From NCBI RefSeq assembly GCF_029846635.1, contig NZ_JARVTG010000001.1, positions 1,084,501 through 1,148,500 of the forward strand: 64,000 nt of DNA. The letters run 5' to 3'. Shown in pieces: positions 26,906-36,295 of the stretch. Each line of letters opens with the position of its first letter. Position 1 is the stretch's first letter. Under the pieces are notes generated by a model. The model did no database searches, was not told the origin of the DNA, and saw nothing but the letters and a program-made list of their open reading frames with translations. Position numbers and translations under genes: made by a program. The DNA is from Pokkaliibacter sp. MBI-7. Its GTDB lineage: Bacteria; Pseudomonadota; Gammaproteobacteria; Pseudomonadales; Balneatricaceae.

Positions 26906-27846
26906 TATGCTGCCTCCTTTGGCTGCATAAACAACGCGGCCAGAGCACAGGAGGCCAGACGCCCCTGGGTTTTCTCTGCTCGGCTGGTAAGAATGAGTGG
27001 CACCTGCGCTCCGAGCACCAGTCCCGCTGACTTGGCACCTGCCAGATAGATCAGCTGTTTACCCAGCATGTTGGCCGCCTCCAGATCAGGTGCCAGCAGG
27101 ATATCGACATCTCCCGCCACCGCCGACCGAATATGCTTGTCTGCGGCGGCCTCGGCAGAAATGGCGTTGTCCAGTGCCAGCGGGCCATCCAGCAGCCCAC
27201 CGCTGATCTGACCACGGTCAGCCATCTTGCACAGCGCCGCAGCATCCAGCGTGCTTTGCATCTTAGGATTGACCTTCTCTACGGCAGCCAGAATCGCAAC
27301 CTTAGGCTGAGCAATACCGAGGGCCAGACAGAAATCGATAGCGTTCTGCACCATGTCTTTCTTGTCTGCCAGGGAGGGGCTGATATTGATGGCGGCATCG
27401 GTGAGGAACAAGGGTTTGGGGTAAAGCGGGACATCGAACACAAACAGATGACTGAGACGCCGATCGGTACGAATGCCGTTACTTTTATCGAGTACGGCAC
27501 TGAGTACCTCGTCAGTAGACAGCCCGCCTTTCATCAGCGCTCTGACCTCCTGCCGGTGCACCAGCGTACAGGCTTCTGCAGCGGCAGCATGGCTGTGTGG
27601 CACATCGACCAGCCGCAGCGCCGAGATGTCCAGATCACAGCGCTCGGCACAAGCCTCTATTTTCTGCCGTGGACCGACCAGCACAGCCTCAATCAGACGT
27701 TGCTGATGCGCTTCCAGAGCGGCCTGCAAACTGTTGTCATCCACCGGATGAATAATGGCAGTAGGCATGGGTGCCGTCTGCCTGGCCAGATCAATGAAAT
27801 ACTCCAGCTGGCCATGAGCCGGAGCATTAAGAATACTGAAGGACAT
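26905..27846 (-). CDS. Phosphate acetyl/butyryltransferase
   Basis: A 313-residue PTA/PTB-family protein that exchanges CoA for phosphate on an acyl group. It is the short form (no DRTGG regulatory domain), with PTAIIHPVDDNSLQAALEA near the N-terminus and VAILAAVEKVNPKMQSTLDAAALCKMADRG in the middle, the pattern often annotated as phosphate butyryltransferase. The frame opens at 27864, but GGGAG five bases before the ATG at 27846 favours that start. Paired with ackA it most likely acts on acetyl-CoA, though butyryl or propionyl substrates cannot be excluded. Confidence 0.88.
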   Translation of the reverse strand: MSFSILNAPAHGQLEYFIDLARQTAPMPTAIIHPVDDNSLQAALEAHQQRLIEAVLVGPRQKIEACAERCDLDISALRLVDVPHSHAAAAEACTLVHRQEVRALMKGGLSTDEVLSAVLDKSNGIRTDRRLSHLFVFDVPLYPKPLFLTDAAINISPSLADKKDMVQNAIDFCLALGIAQPKVAILAAVEKVNPKMQSTLDAAALCKMADRGQISGGLLDGPLALDNAISAEAAADKHIRSAVAGDVDILLAPDLEAANMLGKQLIYLAGAKSAGLVLGAQVPLILTSRAEKTQGRLASCALAALFMQPKEAA

Positions 27847-28047
27847 ACGTACTCCCATAGACACGAGGTGGCGGGGGAGATAGGCATAACGCCCGGTACT
27901 TCTGGATCCAAAACGTTACAAATTGCTGCCATTGTGCAGCGCACAACCTAGAGTACAAGTGCACCTGTCGGGCATCAAGTCCCGACGGTGTCATTACTGA
28001 ATATAATTTGCTCAGCGTTTGATGCAGCGCCGCTGAGCCATCACTCC

Positions 28048-28407
28048 TCAGCCCTGCTTCATGTGCTCGGTATAAGGTGGCCACCCCATCGGTTTGCCGC
28101 CCAGCATGTGAAGGTGCACGTGGTAAACCGTCTGGCCACCATGCTGGTTGCAGTTCATCACCACACGATAACCGTCCTCGGCGATGCCTTCCGCTTTGGC
28201 AATGCGGGCAGCGGCCGTAAACAGTTTGCCAATCAGCACTTCATGCTGCTCTTCAATATCGTTGATCGTGGGGATTTCCTGTTTTGGAATAATCAGCAGG
28301 TGCAGGGGAGCCTGTGGGTTGATATCACGGAAGGCCAGTACGTGATCATCCTCATAAACGATGTCGGCAGGAATCTCACGGGCAATAATTTTGCTGAAAA
28401 TAGTCAT
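28048..28407 (-). CDS. hinT: HIT-family purine nucleoside phosphoramidase (HinT)
   Basis: A 119-residue histidine-triad protein. The HxHxH signature is at H96-H98-H100 (YHVHLHMLGGKPMGWPP), and the N-terminus (TIFSKIIAREIPADIVYEDDHVLAFRDINPQAPLHLLIIPK) is that of HinT. E. coli HinT hydrolyses AMP-lysine and other adenosine phosphoramidates in the cytoplasm. Monocistronic. Confidence 0.94.
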   Translation of the reverse strand: MTIFSKIIAREIPADIVYEDDHVLAFRDINPQAPLHLLIIPKQEIPTINDIEEQHEVLIGKLFTAAARIAKAEGIAEDGYRVVMNCNQHGGQTVYHVHLHMLGGKPMGWPPYTEHMKQG

Positions 28408-28637
28408 AAGACACTCTTTTTATAACGTGAAATAACAGATGGTCAGGATCGGCTACAGCACTGATTTTGGCACTCTACCATAGCTCACTTCCGTATATCG
28501 ATCCGCCATGCAGCGGATCGCCCCGACGAACTCCTTGCCATACCCCAGCGCCTCCCGCACACTCAGCAGCATTTGCTAGCCCGTGACTGCATCAGACCGG
28601 CTGCCAGACCACACTTCAACTCCAGCAGGATCATCCC

Positions 28638-29024
28638 ATGGCATATCCCCTGAACAAAAAAGACTACACCAAGGTGCTCGGCATGAAAGCCGATCAGCGT
28701 TACCAGCACCTGATCGACAAAGTGGCCGACTTTGGTGAGGTATGGAGCCTGTACAGCGAGGATGGCTGGGTCGTACTGATGACCGAGGATGACGAATCCT
28801 GTCTGCCCATCTGGCCGCATCCTGACTATGCCTCAGCCTGGGCAACTGGCGACTGGGCCGACTGTCAGCCCAAAGCCATCGAACTGGACGAATGGATGAC
28901 GCGCTGGATCCCTGGCATGAAGGAAGATGGCACCCTGCTGGCAGTATTCCCGGGTGATGATGAAGATGGTGTGGTCGTTACCCCCGAAGAGCTGGCCGCA
29001 TCACTGCAGGAAGCGTTGAGCTGA
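28638..29024 (+). CDS. DUF2750 domain protein
   Basis: A 128-residue acidic cytoplasmic protein. WSLYSEDGWVVLMTEDDESCLPIWPHPDYASAWATGDWADCQPKAIEL-DEWMTRWIPGM is the DUF2750 pattern, in which small proteins of unknown function contain conserved Trp and Pro residues. No signal or membrane segment. It stands alone, followed by a symmetrical hairpin at 29040-29063. Confidence 0.85.
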   Translation: MAYPLNKKDYTKVLGMKADQRYQHLIDKVADFGEVWSLYSEDGWVVLMTEDDESCLPIWPHPDYASAWATGDWADCQPKAIELDEWMTRWIPGMKEDGTLLAVFPGDDEDGVVVTPEELAASLQEALS

Positions 29025-29039
29025 TCAATTGCCTTGTAA

Positions 29040-29063
29040 AGCAAGCCTGTCTGCAGGCTTGCT
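29040..29063. terminator. Hairpin between convergent DUF2750 gene and membrane-protein gene
   Basis: AGCAAGCCTG (29040-29049) pairs perfectly with CAGGCTTGCT (29054-29063) around TCTG. It lies 15 bases after one stop codon and 26 bases before the stop of the convergent gene, so it may serve both; T-tracts are weak. Confidence 0.65.
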
Positions 29064-29089
29064 GTATCGCTCCCCTTCGCTGCAACGCT

Positions 29090-30367
29090 CTAGCTGACCA
29101 ACAACAGCATGACCGAAACCAGCACACTCATGGCCAGCGCGTACAGCAGGGTATGACGGGTAATCTGGTAGGTATCGATACCATAGCGGCCGTACAGTGC
29201 CAGATTGATCCCCGACAGAGGCCCGACTGCAGTCCCCACCGCCCACGAGCAGATGGATACCAGCGCCAGCAGGCTGGGATCGACATCCAGACCATTCAGC
29301 ATCGCGGCAAACATGGATATACCGATAATCGGATGCAGCCCGAGTAACGAGCTGGCAACAATAGCCAGATACATGATGACCGCCTGCACACCAGCAAAAC
29401 TGTCAAACAGCCGCCAGTCGCCCAAGCCAGCAATGACCGCCTTCCCGCCCTGAGTCAGCAATCCGGCAGACAGGAACAGCAGTATTTCATTCACCATCCG
29501 TGGCAGCCTGTCTTCGATATGGCCGCTGACACGCTGCACTACCACCCGCACCTGCCCAGCACTTCTGTGCAGCCCGACCATCACGGCCATGAGCGGAGCA
29601 AGCAAGGTAATCAGAGTAAGAATAGGCAGCGGTGGGTAGAAATGATGTAGCAGCAGTACCGCAGCGGCCATACTCATGGGCAGGGCCAGAGCCGCAAAGG
29701 AAACGGGGACGCCCTGAATATCCATGCTCTCGGCATTATGCTGCAACTGCCAGAAGGAGAGCCCCATCCCCAGTATCGCCAGCGGAATACCGGTCAGCAT
29801 TACCTGAAAGACATTGGCATGTGGCGCCACGCTGAGCCCCACTGCCATGGCAGCGTAAAACGGCGACCAGAACGCTCCCAGTGAGGATGCCCGGCTGAGA
29901 ATCAGTGACTGCCCGAGATTGAGCTTGCCACCTGCGGCCATGCGATCACCAAAAATAAAGGCAGCAGACATGTTGATGACCGAACCGAACAGATGCACCC
30001 CGAGTAACGTTGTGAATATGCTCCTTCCCTGACCGGGTTGGCGTGCTGGCGCACTGGTCGGCGCGATCAGGGCAAGAAAGCTGACTGCCGCAACCATACC
30101 TACCAGACTGACATTGGCCGACAGAAAGGTCTCAAGCGTCAGAGGCTGATCATGCAGCGCGCCATATCCTATCCCCGCAAGGCCGACGGCCATCAGCACC
30201 AGCGACTGACGCAAGTTGCGGGAGGCAACATTGGCAGCCAGCAACAGCGCGCCTCCCCACAGGCACAGCCCGGCAGTCCAGATCGGCACTGGCGATCCTG
30301 GCCATGCGCTGAGACAACTCAAGACGATCCCGGCAAAAATGGCGTAGGCGGCAACCTGCCTGCGCAT
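29090..30367 (-). CDS. Polytopic inner-membrane protein, probable transporter
   Basis: A 425-residue protein with about eleven or twelve hydrophobic segments, such as VAAYAIFAGIVLSCLSAW, VSLVGMVAAVSFLALIAP and LLYALAMSVLVSVMLLLVS. Two central loops, SLILSRASSLGAFWSPFYAAMAVG and SICSWAVGTAVGPLSGINLALYG, occupy similar places in the two halves and look like re-entrant substrate-binding loops as in ion-transporter-superfamily carriers. I cannot assign a family. The frame reaches a TTG at 30397; the ATG at 30367, after GGGAG, is preferred. It lies 94 bases downstream of the DadA-like gene on the same strand, suggesting transport of a related substrate. Confidence 0.75.
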   Translation of the reverse strand: MRRQVAAYAIFAGIVLSCLSAWPGSPVPIWTAGLCLWGGALLLAANVASRNLRQSLVLMAVGLAGIGYGALHDQPLTLETFLSANVSLVGMVAAVSFLALIAPTSAPARQPGQGRSIFTTLLGVHLFGSVINMSAAFIFGDRMAAGGKLNLGQSLILSRASSLGAFWSPFYAAMAVGLSVAPHANVFQVMLTGIPLAILGMGLSFWQLQHNAESMDIQGVPVSFAALALPMSMAAAVLLLHHFYPPLPILTLITLLAPLMAVMVGLHRSAGQVRVVVQRVSGHIEDRLPRMVNEILLFLSAGLLTQGGKAVIAGLGDWRLFDSFAGVQAVIMYLAIVASSLLGLHPIIGISMFAAMLNGLDVDPSLLALVSICSWAVGTAVGPLSGINLALYGRYGIDTYQITRHTLLYALAMSVLVSVMLLLVS

Positions 30368-30461
30368 ACCTGTCACTCCCTGCTTCACGGACGACAACTC
30401 CCTACTTCCTGGCAGACATCTGTACTACAGACACGCAACTACTCTTCAGACCTGGCCGGTC

Positions 30462-31718
30462 TCAAAACCGAAACCGCGATGGTGAGAACGGCCGCATATC
30501 AAACTCCGGCTGCTCACCATCAATCAATGCAGCCAACGCCCTGGCACTGACAGGGCCGGTACTGAAACCGACATGCTGATGCCCCGTCGCCAGCCAGACG
30601 CCCGGCACACCCGGCAAGGCGCCAAGAATTGGCAAAGCATCCGGCGTTGATGGCCTGTTTCCCTGCCAGAGCGGTGACACCGGCTGAGAGGCCAGAGGTA
30701 ATGCCTCCTGCGCGCGTGGCAACACCTGCTGCAACTGCACAGGCTCTGCCTGCCTGGCGATGTCCAGCAGATGGCTTCCGGAAGTCACCCGCACACCGTT
30801 GTCGGTCGGCGTCATCACATAAGCAGACTCGACGTCATAAAACGGTCGATTGGGTAACACGCCGGCCTGGGGCTGATAGTGATAATGACTACCGCGCTCG
30901 TAGCAGATCGGCAACTGCCAGCCATAAGGCTTGAGCAACTGATTACTCCAGGGACCGGCAGCCAGCACCAGCTGGTCAGTGTGCTCAGCAAAGCTGTTCA
31001 CCCCCTGCTGGATGGATACGACGAACTCCCCGCCGACCTGTCGTGCATCGGTCACTGTCCCCTGTCGTATCACGCCGCCCTGCGCTACAAACGCGGCAGC
31101 ATAGGCCTGAACCACCGCGCCCGGGTTATCCACGGAAGCCGTATCTGTCACCAGAATACCCTTGTTGAAAATCGGTTGTAACGCAGGCTCCAGCGCCTGG
31201 ATCTGTTCGCGTTCCACGATCTGATAGCCGACGCCGAAATGATCGTAGATCCGGCGCTCGTAGGCACTGGAGTCGAAACGTTCGGCATGGCGATAGAGCT
31301 TGAGCCAGCCATTTTCCCGCAGGCGTGGTAACACATCCGCCTCCTGCATCAGCGCTTTATGAACTGGTAAGGCACGCGTCATCAGCTCATTCAGCGCCGC
31401 CGCAGCGCGCAATGTCTGTTCATCACGGGCATTGGCCAGAAAGCGTGCCAGCCACCAGCTGTGGCGAGCCAGATACAGGGGGTCGTAACGTACCGCCGCA
31501 GAATGGTTCCCCAGATAGCCGGGCAAGCTCTTCCACAGTCTTGGATTATTCAATGGCAGAATAGAGCCTCGTGTTATCACTCCGGCATTGCCATAGGAGG
31601 TTTCTACGCCAATTTCACGCCGCTCCACCAGCGTCACTTGCCAGCCACGCTTCAATAAGAACCAGGCACAGCACACACCCACCATGCCGCCACCGATGAC
31701 TACCACTTTTCCTTTCAT
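30462..31718 (-). CDS. DadA-type D-amino-acid dehydrogenase (FAD)
   Basis: A 418-residue FAD oxidoreductase. The dinucleotide-binding motif VVVIGGGMVGVCCAWFLLKRGW is at residues 4-25, followed by VTLVERREIGVETSYGNAGVI, which resembles the DadA N-terminus, and the C-terminal PDALPILGALPGVPGVWLATGHQHVGFSTGP block. DadA-type enzymes oxidise D-amino acids to keto acids and pass electrons to the respiratory chain. I start at 31718, after an AGGTG site, rather than at the upstream limit 31793. It is divergent from the racemase-family gene, which would fit catabolism of an amino acid through its D-enantiomer. Confidence 0.87.
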   Translation of the reverse strand: MKGKVVVIGGGMVGVCCAWFLLKRGWQVTLVERREIGVETSYGNAGVITRGSILPLNNPRLWKSLPGYLGNHSAAVRYDPLYLARHSWWLARFLANARDEQTLRAAAALNELMTRALPVHKALMQEADVLPRLRENGWLKLYRHAERFDSSAYERRIYDHFGVGYQIVEREQIQALEPALQPIFNKGILVTDTASVDNPGAVVQAYAAAFVAQGGVIRQGTVTDARQVGGEFVVSIQQGVNSFAEHTDQLVLAAGPWSNQLLKPYGWQLPICYERGSHYHYQPQAGVLPNRPFYDVESAYVMTPTDNGVRVTSGSHLLDIARQAEPVQLQQVLPRAQEALPLASQPVSPLWQGNRPSTPDALPILGALPGVPGVWLATGHQHVGFSTGPVSARALAALIDGEQPEFDMRPFSPSRFRF

Positions 31719-31930
31719 TTGCACCTGGAATCCTGAACCGCTACTGTCGGTTATTGCCCTGCACCCTGTCTTACCCTGGAATGCACCCTGCATGGGATCG
31801 GCCTGCTGGCTGTGACGCGTTGTTTTGAGTCATCCTGACCACAAAGAACGTCTTCACGTTCCAGGCATGCTGTTTCCCTGTCTTCTTGTCTCAGTCACCC
31901 ACTATTTTCCTTAATGACGACGACTCCGCC

Positions 31931-32659
31931 ATGATAACTATCGAACCCAGCCAATCCTTCGGAAGCAGTACCGCCACTCCAGAAGGTGCAACCCAACCCC
32001 GTCTGGGGGTCATTATGCTGAACACCCACTTCCCGCGATTACCTGGTGATGTCGGCAATCCGCAGACCTTTGCCTTCCCCAGCCAATATGTCCGCGTCCA
32101 GACAGCCACCGTGGACCGGGTCATCAGTGCTCAGGGGGTGCAACCGGATGTCGCCGAGGCAATCCTGCAGGCAGCCATACAGCTTGAGCAGCAGGGCGTT
32201 GAACTGATCGTCACCTCCTGCGGCTTTCTGGGTGAGCTGCAGGGCACCATCGAATCACACACCCATACGCCACTGCTCAGCAGCTCACTGATGCTCGTGC
32301 CATTACTACGCAATGTATTCGGCCGTCAGGCCAGGCTGGGGGTTTTGACCTTCGACAGCCGAAAACTCAAGCCACTGCACTTCAACGGCCACCATGATCA
32401 ATGGATCGATATTGAGGGAATTGAAGGCGGGCAGGAATTGCACCGGGTCATTAGCCAGGACTTGCCAGCGCTTGACCCTCAACGGGCAGAAGCTGACGTC
32501 CTCGCTGCGGTGGACCGCCTGCTGCACCATAAGCCAGCAGCCCTGCTACTGGAGTGCACCAATTTATCACCCTATATCGAGGCCATCCGTCAGCACAGCG
32601 GCCTGCCTGTGTTCGATCTGATTCAGGCCATCCACTGGCTTCTGGCGGCTAAAGGCTGA
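31931..32659 (+). CDS. Aspartate/glutamate racemase family protein
   Basis: A 242-residue protein with two pseudo-symmetrical halves. The first contains VELIVTSCGFLGELQG and the second ALLLECTNLSPYIEAIRQHSGLPVFDLI, placing a cysteine in each half (TSC, ECTN), as expected for the two-cysteine racemase family that includes Asp/Glu and hydantoin racemases. The frame is open from a TTG at 31886; the first ATG is at 31931 and neither has a strong SD. It lies opposite the DadA-like gene and next to the TRAP transporter genes; the substrate is unknown. Confidence 0.82.
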   Translation: MITIEPSQSFGSSTATPEGATQPRLGVIMLNTHFPRLPGDVGNPQTFAFPSQYVRVQTATVDRVISAQGVQPDVAEAILQAAIQLEQQGVELIVTSCGFLGELQGTIESHTHTPLLSSSLMLVPLLRNVFGRQARLGVLTFDSRKLKPLHFNGHHDQWIDIEGIEGGQELHRVISQDLPALDPQRAEADVLAAVDRLLHHKPAALLLECTNLSPYIEAIRQHSGLPVFDLIQAIHWLLAAKG

Positions 32660-32670
32660 GGTTCATAGCA

Positions 32671-32704
32671 ACAGGGCAGCGTTTGCGCTGCCCTGTTTTA
32701 TTTA
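32671..32704 (+). terminator. Terminator after the racemase-family gene
   Basis: ACAGGGCAGCG (32671-32681) pairs with CGCTGCCCTGT (32686-32696) around TTTG, followed by TTTATTTAT. Confidence 0.88.
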
Positions 32705-32731
32705 TACATCACAAGCCATCCAACCCTTTAC

Positions 32732-34027
32732 CTACATGGCCTTGGGCAGGAAGGTAGCAATACCCGGGAACCACACCAGTAACACCACCGCCAGCACCAT
32801 CAACAGGAACATCGGGAAGGCAGCGCGCGCAATAAAGCCCATGTCATGCCCCGTCATGCCCTGCAGCACAAACAGGTTAAAGCCCACAGGCGGAGTAATC
32901 TGCGCCATTTCCACCACCAGCATCAGGTAGATACCGAACCAGATCATGTCAAAACCAGCCTGTCGCACCAGCGGCTCGATAACAGCCATGGTCAGCACAA
33001 TAGAGGAAATGCCATCAAGGAAGCAGCCCAGAATGATGTAGAACACGGTCAGGATCACGATCAGCATCAGTGGTGACAGATGCATGCCTGCGATCAGTTC
33101 TGCCAGATTGCGAGGCAGCCCGGTAAAGCCCATGGCCAGCGACAGGAAGCTGGAGCCCATCAGGATAAAGGCGATCATACAGCTGGTGCGTACCGCCCCC
33201 ATCAGGGACTGACGGAACCCTTCCCAGCCGAAACCACCCTGTAACGTAGCCATGATCAGAGCGCCAACGACCCCCAGCACAGCGGACTCGGTTGCCGTAG
33301 CCACACCGGTATAGATAGAACCAATGACCATCAGGATCAGGGCAAACACCGGGAACAGATGATACAGGCCAAGCAGTTTGTCTTTCAGGGTAAAGACCAG
33401 CTCTTCACGGTTGGACTGATCTCCACGGATCCAGGCACTGATTGCCACATAGCTCATGAACAGGGCCGCCAGCATAATGCCCGGCAGAATACCTGCCATG
33501 AACAGCTTGGCAATGGACTCGTTGACCGTAACGCCATAGATAATCATGGTAATGGAAGGCGGAATCAGCAGCCCCAGAGTACCGGCACCGGCCAGCGTAC
33601 CGACGATCATGCCCTCAGGATAATGACGACGACGCAGCTCGGGGATGGACATCTTGCCGACGGTCACCGCCGTTGCTGCAGACGAACCCGAAATGGCGGC
33701 GAAAATTGCCGAACCCGCGACATTCACATGTAGCAGACCACCTGGCAGCCTGCTCATCAACGGTGTCAGCCCTTTGAACAACGTATCTGACAGCTTGGAG
33801 CGGAACAGGATTTCCCCCATCCACACAAAGAGCGGCAGGGAGGTCAGCGTCCATGAGGAGTTGACCCCCCAGATGGTCATGGCCATGGAGTCACCCACCG
33901 GACGATTGGTAAACAGCTCCATACCTACGACTGCGCATCCCAGCAGGCTGAAGCCCACCCACACGCTGGAACCCAACAAAAAGAACAGTGCTGCAAGGAA
34001 CACCACCGTCAACATGACTTCGTTCAT
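32732..34027 (-). CDS. TRAP transporter large permease (DctM-type)
   Basis: A 431-residue protein with about twelve hydrophobic segments. PPSITMIIYGVTVNESIAKLFMAGILPGIMLAALFM and QITPPVGFNLFVLQGMTG are DctM hallmarks. DctM forms the sodium-coupled channel of TRAP transporters, loaded by a periplasmic binding protein. The gene follows dctQ by three bases on the minus strand. The order dctP-dctQ-dctM is complete here. Confidence 0.94.
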   Translation of the reverse strand: MNEVMLTVVFLAALFFLLGSSVWVGFSLLGCAVVGMELFTNRPVGDSMAMTIWGVNSSWTLTSLPLFVWMGEILFRSKLSDTLFKGLTPLMSRLPGGLLHVNVAGSAIFAAISGSSAATAVTVGKMSIPELRRRHYPEGMIVGTLAGAGTLGLLIPPSITMIIYGVTVNESIAKLFMAGILPGIMLAALFMSYVAISAWIRGDQSNREELVFTLKDKLLGLYHLFPVFALILMVIGSIYTGVATATESAVLGVVGALIMATLQGGFGWEGFRQSLMGAVRTSCMIAFILMGSSFLSLAMGFTGLPRNLAELIAGMHLSPLMLIVILTVFYIILGCFLDGISSIVLTMAVIEPLVRQAGFDMIWFGIYLMLVVEMAQITPPVGFNLFVLQGMTGHDMGFIARAAFPMFLLMVLAVVLLVWFPGIATFLPKAM

Positions 34028-34030
34028 GTA

Positions 34031-34597
34031 TTAACCTCCGATGGCTTTTTCATGGGCGCGCAACTCCGCTTCAGCGGCGGTCAGCTGCGAGCCAACAAAG
34101 CGTCCGGTAATCATCCGGCAAAGATGCTCGAAAAAGGAATGCACGACGCTGAGAGCCAGCACCGCCGCACCAAAAGCGGTAACGGCCTGAGGAATGTAGA
34201 GCTGCATCTGATCCCCTCCCTCACTGACTTCACCGAAGTCCCAGGACATATAGGAGAGATTGGCCAGATACCAGGCGAGATAAAGTGCAGCGGCACTGCC
34301 GAAGGCCAGACAGCCTAGTTCGATCCAGCGCTGCGTCTGGCTGCCAAAACGCTCAATCACCAGACTGACGCGAATGTGCCCTCCGGCGCGGAAGGTATAG
34401 GCCAGACCCAGACAGTTGGCTGCGCCCATAAGATAGGCCGAATATTCGGTGATACCACCAATGTAGCTACCCAAGATACGTGCAATGATGCTGATGATGA
34501 CGCACACCGCCATGCCCATCAGGCACAGGGCTGCCAATGCGCCGCAAAAACGATAGAACCCGTCCAATACTGACTGGACCCGGCACAACCACCCCAT
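34031..34597 (-). CDS. TRAP transporter small permease (DctQ-type)
   Basis: A 188-residue protein with four hydrophobic helices; AYLMGAANCLGLAYTFRAGGHIRVSLVIERFG in the middle is the DctQ pattern. The frame is open upstream to 34777, but the ATG at 34597, after GGGAG, gives the usual DctQ length and avoids a hydrophilic, non-conserved extension. Partner of the large permease three bases downstream. Confidence 0.9.
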   Translation of the reverse strand: MGWLCRVQSVLDGFYRFCGALAALCLMGMAVCVIISIIARILGSYIGGITEYSAYLMGAANCLGLAYTFRAGGHIRVSLVIERFGSQTQRWIELGCLAFGSAAALYLAWYLANLSYMSWDFGEVSEGGDQMQLYIPQAVTAFGAAVLALSVVHSFFEHLCRMITGRFVGSQLTAAEAELRAHEKAIGG

Positions 34598-34819
34598 GGG
34601 CGCTCTCCCGTCTTCTTGCTCCAGCAGACTGGAGCGAACTGCGGGTACCTGCCAACCCATCTGGGGCCTGTATTGCCGTTGAGCTGATACATGTCCAGAG
34701 ATTACGGGGGCTGACAGGCACCGTTTTGATGTCAGGAAAGCACAGCTCCCCCAAACATGGCCTGAATGTAGTACCACGCCCCAACACCGACCACTGATGT
34801 CGCTGATGGGGCTACCGGA

Positions 34820-35818
34820 TTACATCTTGTTGTAAGCGTCGATAGCTTCCTGGCCATTGCTGCCAGCCTTTTTCAGCCAGTCGCTCAGCACTTCCTTGCC
34901 AATGTTTTCAAAGCCGGTAGTGACAGCCTCAGGTGCTGCCAGCGTCTGCATGCCATTGGCTTTCAGTTGGTCCTTGTACCAGCCGGTCAGCTCTTTGGCT
35001 TTGTCCCAGCCTGCCTTTTCCGCGTGATCCGCCGCTTCCAGCATCACTTTCTGCGTTTCGGGGCTGAGTTTGTTCCAGGCTTTCAGGTTGACGAAGACCA
35101 TGTTCTTCGGCAGCCAGGCCTGCACGTCATACCAGTAGTTAACGTATTCCCACAGTTTGGTGTCATAACCGGTAGAGGCGGAAGAAATCATGCTTTCAGC
35201 AACGCCAGTGGCAAATGCCTGTGAGACTTCAGCCGCTTCGATTTTGGTCGGTACCGCTCCCATCAGCTGGGCCACCTGATCAGTCATCGGGCTGTAAGCA
35301 CGGAACTTGACGCCTTTCATATCATCCAGCGAGGTCAGTGCCTTTTTGGTGTATAGACCCTGTGGCGGCCAGGGTACGGTGTAAAGCAGTTTGACACCTT
35401 TTTCGGCCATCACTTTTTCCAGTGCGGGTTTGGAAGCCTGGTACAGCTTCCAGCTGGCATCAAAACTGGTGGCAATGAAGGGCACCGCATCAATTTCAAA
35501 GATGGGATCTTCGTTACCCAGAGTGGACATCAGACGCTCACCGATTGGCGCCAACCCACGACGAACAGCACCAAAAATTTCCCCACCCTTGAACAGCGAA
35601 CCATTGGGATGGGTAACGATGTTGATTTCGCTGCCCGCTTTTTCATTTACCTCTTTGGCGAAAGCGGCGGCAGTTTCAGAGTGATAGTTCGTAGCCGGAT
35701 ACGCTAACGGCATATCCCAGGTATCTGCCGACCAGACATATTGGCTCACGCTGATCGCCAGAACGCCAACGGCACCCAACAACGCCTTTCCGGCTTTTTT
35801 TGCTGTGCTGCTCTTCAC
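34820..35818 (-). CDS. TRAP transporter substrate-binding protein (DctP-type)
   Basis: A 332-residue periplasmic protein. I start at the GTG at 35818, after AGAGAGGAAAA, because this gives a standard signal peptide (basic start, hydrophobic GKALLGAVGVLAISV, cleavage near VWSA). The mature part has DctP features: LAYPATNYHSETAAAFAKEVNEKAGSEINI and the FVNLKAWNKLSPETQKVMLEAAD segment near the end. DctP-type proteins typically bind organic acids through a conserved arginine; VKFRAYSPMTDQVAQLMGAVPTKI supplies the candidate. The neighbouring enzymes suggest an amino acid or keto acid ligand. Confidence 0.9.
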   Translation of the reverse strand: MKSSTAKKAGKALLGAVGVLAISVSQYVWSADTWDMPLAYPATNYHSETAAAFAKEVNEKAGSEINIVTHPNGSLFKGGEIFGAVRRGLAPIGERLMSTLGNEDPIFEIDAVPFIATSFDASWKLYQASKPALEKVMAEKGVKLLYTVPWPPQGLYTKKALTSLDDMKGVKFRAYSPMTDQVAQLMGAVPTKIEAAEVSQAFATGVAESMISSASTGYDTKLWEYVNYWYDVQAWLPKNMVFVNLKAWNKLSPETQKVMLEAADHAEKAGWDKAKELTGWYKDQLKANGMQTLAAPEAVTTGFENIGKEVLSDWLKKAGSNGQEAIDAYNKM

Positions 35819-36295
35819 AAATTTTTCCTCTCTGTCACTACGTTGATAATCATCGGGAGCATCGGCGACACCTCTTGGTGCAGCTTCTGACTCTTGGCCT
35901 TTAACTAAACGCGCCACCAGTTGGACAGATTTAGCTGACAACGCCGCCTGCATTACTGGCAGCGACGTTTTGTAACGTCAGGCCACAAATTGCATGCATT
36001 ATTTGCTCAACAATCTGACATGAGCAGAAACCATGCCACAAACACGACAAAACACGACAGCCCGTCGACTTTATTAGCTGATCATCGTTCACGAAAAGCC
36101 GTCTGACAGCGAATGGATGCTATAGCCTTAAACTAGAGCCAGCGCAGAAAATCTGTATAAGCGCTTATACCCTGATAACGCTAGAGTGGACGCATCCCAT
36201 TAGGTCTTTGACCACCTCACCTCATTTGTCGCGATCCTCTGCGACCCAGGTTGGCCAGACCTCCTTGCCAGCATCTCGAAATACGGAAGTAACCG
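35819..36295. other. 477-bp divergent region between dctP and an FAD oxidoreductase gene
   Basis: The region should contain back-to-back promoters. GCGCTTATACCCTGATAACG near 36160-36180 is a possible -10 area, but I could not fix a promoter or operator. No coding frame, tRNA or long hairpin is evident. Confidence 0.5.
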
